From NCBI GenBank assembly GCA_039184055.1, contig JBCDBH010000282.1:1-7881 (forward strand): a stretch of DNA of 7,881 bases. The letters are read 5' to 3'. A program made the position numbers and the translations under genes. Of the stretch, positions 5,501 through 7,881 are shown one piece after another (the stretch's first letter is position 1; the number at the start of each line of letters is the position of its first letter). The notes under the pieces were generated by a model, which worked only from the letters and a program-made list of their open reading frames with translations, was not told the origin of the DNA and did not search any database. Origin of the DNA: JBCDBH01 sp039184055. GTDB taxonomy: Bacteria; Acidobacteriota; Thermoanaerobaculia; Multivoradales; J023.

Positions 5501-6646
5501 ATGTACGGCATAGTCGATTACGGCGCGATGCTCACCGATCGAGCTCGACTCGACGCCTACGCCGCGGCCTTGCGCGAGGTGATTCGTCCGGGCATGGTGG
5601 TGCTCGACGTCGGCACCGGCCCCGGGGTGATGGCGCTCGATGCCGCGCGTCTCGGCGCGCGCGTGTGGGCGGTCGATCTCGATGACAGTGTCGGGCTGGG
5701 CCGGGAGCTCGCCGCGCGTAACGGTCTCGGTGAGCGTGTCACCTTTCATCATGGCCCGGTGGAGAGCCTCGACCTGCCCGCGCCCGCCGATATCGTGGTG
5801 TCGGATTTACGCGGCGTCGTTCCGGTCGCCACCGGTCATCTCGACGCGATCATCGACGTGCGTCGCCGCTTGCTGGCACCGAACGGGCGCCTGATACCCG
5901 CGCTCGATCGTCTTCACGTCGCCCCGGTACATGTTCCCAAGACCTGGCAGGGTCTTGCCGGTCCCTGGTCGACCGGTGTTCTCGACCTCGATTTGGCCTC
6001 GGTGCATCACCTGGCGATCAACAACCTGACCAAGGTACGGCTCGACGCCGATGCCTTGCTGGCGCCCTCGCGGGTGTGGAGCGAGCTCGACTACCACCGA
6101 GTCGACGCGATCGACGTCGCCGGTGAGACAGCCTTCGAGGACGTGCACGGCACGGTCCACGGCTGGTTGCTTTTCTTCGACACCGAGCTCGTTCCGGGAA
6201 TCGGATTCAGCAGCGGCCCCGGGGGCGGCACCGAGATCTACGGTCAGATCTTCTTGCCGCTTCCCGAGCCGCTCGAGGTCGAACGTGACCATCGACTCGA
6301 GGTCGCGCTACGCGCCGATCGGGTCGGCGATGAATATGTGTGGACCTGGAAGACCCGTCACCGTGGCGCGGGCGCCGACCGCTCCTTCGATCAATCGACC
6401 TTCTATGGACGTCCGTTGGTGGCCAGCGGTCTCGAACGTCGACGGGGCAGCTTTCAGCCGCGTTGCAGCGTCGAGGGTGAGATCGAACGCTTCGTGCTCG
6501 ACCGCTTCGACGGACACGCAACGGTCGACGCGATCGCCACCGCGCTGCGCGACGCCTTTCCCGATCGCATTCCCGATCATCGAACCGCGCTCACCCGGGT
6601 GGGGGATGTGAGCCGACGGTTCGGCGATGGCTCCAGCGATTCGTGA
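5501..6646 (+). CDS. PRMT-like SAM methyltransferase with C-terminal PqqD-like segment (M)
   Basis: A 381-residue class I methyltransferase with protein arginine methyltransferase architecture. It opens with YGIVDYGAMLTDRARLDAY (2-20), followed by the SAM-binding motif VVLDVGTGPG (33-42), a strand ending in Asp59 (WAVDLDD), VVSDLRG (99-105) where PRMTs have the first Glu of the double-E loop (here Asp102; the second Glu is not evident), and a beta-barrel-like half with HGWLLFFDTELVPG (220-233) and QIFLPLPEP (249-257). Residues about 320-360 (EGEIERFVLDRFDGHATVDAIATALRDAFP region) resemble the C-terminal helices of PqqD-like leader-binding domains, suggesting a built-in recognition module. The start at ATG 5501 follows GGGGG at 5492-5496. 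The last four bases overlap the transporter start. Probable role: methylation of the lasso peptide; Lys42, Lys47, Asn or Asp side chains and the C-terminus are all possible targets. The core has no Arg. Confidence 0.85.
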   Translation: MYGIVDYGAMLTDRARLDAYAAALREVIRPGMVVLDVGTGPGVMALDAARLGARVWAVDLDDSVGLGRELAARNGLGERVTFHHGPVESLDLPAPADIVVSDLRGVVPVATGHLDAIIDVRRRLLAPNGRLIPALDRLHVAPVHVPKTWQGLAGPWSTGVLDLDLASVHHLAINNLTKVRLDADALLAPSRVWSELDYHRVDAIDVAGETAFEDVHGTVHGWLLFFDTELVPGIGFSSGPGGGTEIYGQIFLPLPEPLEVERDHRLEVALRADRVGDEYVWTWKTRHRGAGADRSFDQSTFYGRPLVASGLERRRGSFQPRCSVEGEIERFVLDRFDGHATVDAIATALRDAFPDRIPDHRTALTRVGDVSRRFGDGSSDS

Positions 6647-7881
6647 CCGCAACGAGCCCACCTCTGACCCGTCGTCTGCTGACCGCCGCCCGCGAGCTGC
6701 GGCATCTGCCACGGGTGCTGCGTTTGGTGTGGCGCGCGGCGGGTTGGGTCACACCGTTGTGGCTCGCTCTTTTGATCATCGCCGGGCTCTTGCCCGCCGT
6801 GTCCGTGCTTCTGATTCGCATCGCGGTCGATGGCCTGGTGGCGATCGTCGGCGACCCGGCGACGGCTGCGGATCCATGGACCCGCCTGCAACCCGTGCTG
6901 CCGGCGTTGATCGGCGTCGCCGCCGTCCTGCTGACCATCGAGGTGTCGAGCGCGGTGGCGCGGTGGCTGCGCACCGTGCAGGCGGAGCGGGTGACCGATC
7001 ATGTCGCCGCCGCGATCCACACTCAGGCGGCGCGTCTCGATCTCGCCGTCTATGACGATCCTTCCTATTTCGATCGTCTTCATCGCGCGCGTCTCTATGC
7101 ACACGACCGACCGACCCAGGTGCTCGAGCAGCTCGGAACCGCCTTGCAGAGCCTGCTCACCCTCTTCGCCATGGTGGTCGTGCTCGTTCCCTTCGGCTGG
7201 TGGCTGCCGGCATTGTTGATCGTCGGTACGGCCCCGACCCTTTTGTTGGTGATCGGTCATCAGATTCGCGCGTACCACTTTCGTCATCGCACCACGACCC
7301 GAGAACGCCGAATCGGCTACTACGATTGGCTCTTGACCGCCGCCGAGCCGGCCGCCGAGCTGCGACTCTTCGCATTGAAAGACCGGCTTCGCGCCCGCTG
7401 GCGTCAGTTGCGTGACGGCTTGCGGCGTGAGCGGCTGACGCTCGCCGCCGCCGAAGCCCGTGCCGAGGTGCTCGCCGGGCTGCTGGCGCTCGGCGCGCTC
7501 GGTGGCGGCATGCTGTGGATGGTGCGTGAGCTCGTGCGGGGAGCGGTGTCGTTGGGTGACGTCGCGCTCTTTTACCAAGCGCTCGATCACAGCCAGCGGG
7601 CGCTCCGCGCGCTGCTCACCACCCTCGCCGAGATCTATGGCAGCGTGCTCGACCTGGGTGATTTCTTCGCCTATCTCGAGCTCGAACCGAGCATCGACGA
7701 TCCCGCTACCCCCGTGGCGCTCGAGCCCGAAGCGCCGCGCCAGGCGATCCGCTTTCACGACGTCGGTTTCACCTATCCGGGAAGTCGGGAGCCGGTGCTG
7801 CAGCGTCTCGATCTCGATCTGCCGGCGGCCCGCACCCCGGCCTGGGTGGGGCCGAACGGCCGCGGCAAGAGCACGATCATC
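6643..7881 (+). CDS. ABC transporter, permease-ATPase fusion, lasso exporter D (3' truncated)
   Basis: The start is GTG 6643 inside the M stop (GTGA overlap); the frame stays open to the window end, giving 413 codons. It is the N-terminal part of an exporter half-transporter of McjD type. The membrane domain has hydrophobic segments at about 35-60, 87-106, 165-185, 187-206 and 275-294, with the cytoplasmic YDDPSYFDRLHRAR stretch typical of peptide exporters. The nucleotide-binding domain begins near 372 with FHDVGFTYPGSREPVLQRL and reaches the Walker A motif GPNGRGKST (403-411). The signature motif, Walker B and D-loop lie beyond the edge. There is no N-terminal C39 peptidase domain, as expected when B2 cuts the leader. 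It should pump the mature peptide across the inner membrane and give self-immunity. The Trp before the Walker A glycine (AWVGPNG) replaces the more usual small or hydrophobic residue. Confidence 0.93.
   Translation, partial: MTATSPPLTRRLLTAARELRHLPRVLRLVWRAAGWVTPLWLALLIIAGLLPAVSVLLIRIAVDGLVAIVGDPATAADPWTRLQPVLPALIGVAAVLLTIEVSSAVARWLRTVQAERVTDHVAAAIHTQAARLDLAVYDDPSYFDRLHRARLYAHDRPTQVLEQLGTALQSLLTLFAMVVVLVPFGWWLPALLIVGTAPTLLLVIGHQIRAYHFRHRTTTRERRIGYYDWLLTAAEPAAELRLFALKDRLRARWRQLRDGLRRERLTLAAAEARAEVLAGLLALGALGGGMLWMVRELVRGAVSLGDVALFYQALDHSQRALRALLTTLAEIYGSVLDLGDFFAYLELEPSIDDPATPVALEPEAPRQAIRFHDVGFTYPGSREPVLQRLDLDLPAARTPAWVGPNGRGKSTII

Noticed and set aside
5383..5685. 100-codon + strand frame starting inside the palindrome
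   Set aside because: It overlaps the methyltransferase out of frame, is Arg-rich and has no family features; the palindrome better explains the spacer.
6627..7055. ATG-started 142-codon frame at the M/D junction
   Set aside because: It is out of frame with the transporter; the GTG at 6643 gives an uninterrupted, motif-bearing ABC protein.
6577..7758. 393-codon open frame on the minus strand opposite the exporter
   Set aside because: Composition (Gln/His/Arg-rich, no hydrophobic core) marks it as the shadow of the ABC transporter frame.

Overview
The window comes from a GC-rich Gram-negative bacterium, most likely a proteobacterium. The left edge carries the end of a lipid A-type (LpxL/HtrB) acyltransferase, the genes are tightly packed, and the RiPP leader is of the proteobacterial lasso type. 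All genes are on the + strand.

Left part (1-1046): the C-terminus of an LpxL-family acyltransferase, followed after 3 bases by a complete PlsC-like 1-acylglycerol-3-phosphate acyltransferase. These are envelope lipid genes and may not belong to the cluster that follows.

Right part (about 1060-7881): a lasso peptide biosynthetic cluster in the order secreted protein - B1 (PqqD-like leader-binding protein) - B2 (Cys/His leader peptidase) - C (asparagine-synthetase-like macrolactam cyclase) - A (49-residue precursor, absent from simple long-ORF lists) - K (HPr-kinase-like) - M (PRMT-like methyltransferase) - D (ABC exporter, cut by the window end). The genes are separated by a few bases or overlap (GTGA overlaps at secreted protein/B1 and at M/D, an 8-base overlap at C/A, 3 bases between A and K), so they probably form one operon. 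The precursor has a full lasso leader motif, Y-x2-P-x-L-x3-G-x5-T. Expected processing after Gln30 gives the 19-residue core ANTPSMMNPDGKGGLFKTG. Proposed scheme: B1 holds the leader, B2 cuts it, C closes the ring on Asp40, K and M modify the peptide, and D exports it.

Three things depart from textbook lasso clusters. First, the only acidic core residue is at position 10, not 7-9, if cleavage is canonical. Second, the kinase is present but the precursor lacks the C-terminal Ser that characterised lasso kinases phosphorylate. Third, the methyltransferase is PRMT-like with a degenerate double-E loop and what looks like a C-terminal PqqD-like module. In addition, the 218-base gap between K and M holds a ~177-base imperfect palindrome whose 3' arm covers the ribosome binding site of M. 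It could be a dispersed palindromic repeat, a regulatory RNA fold, or both.
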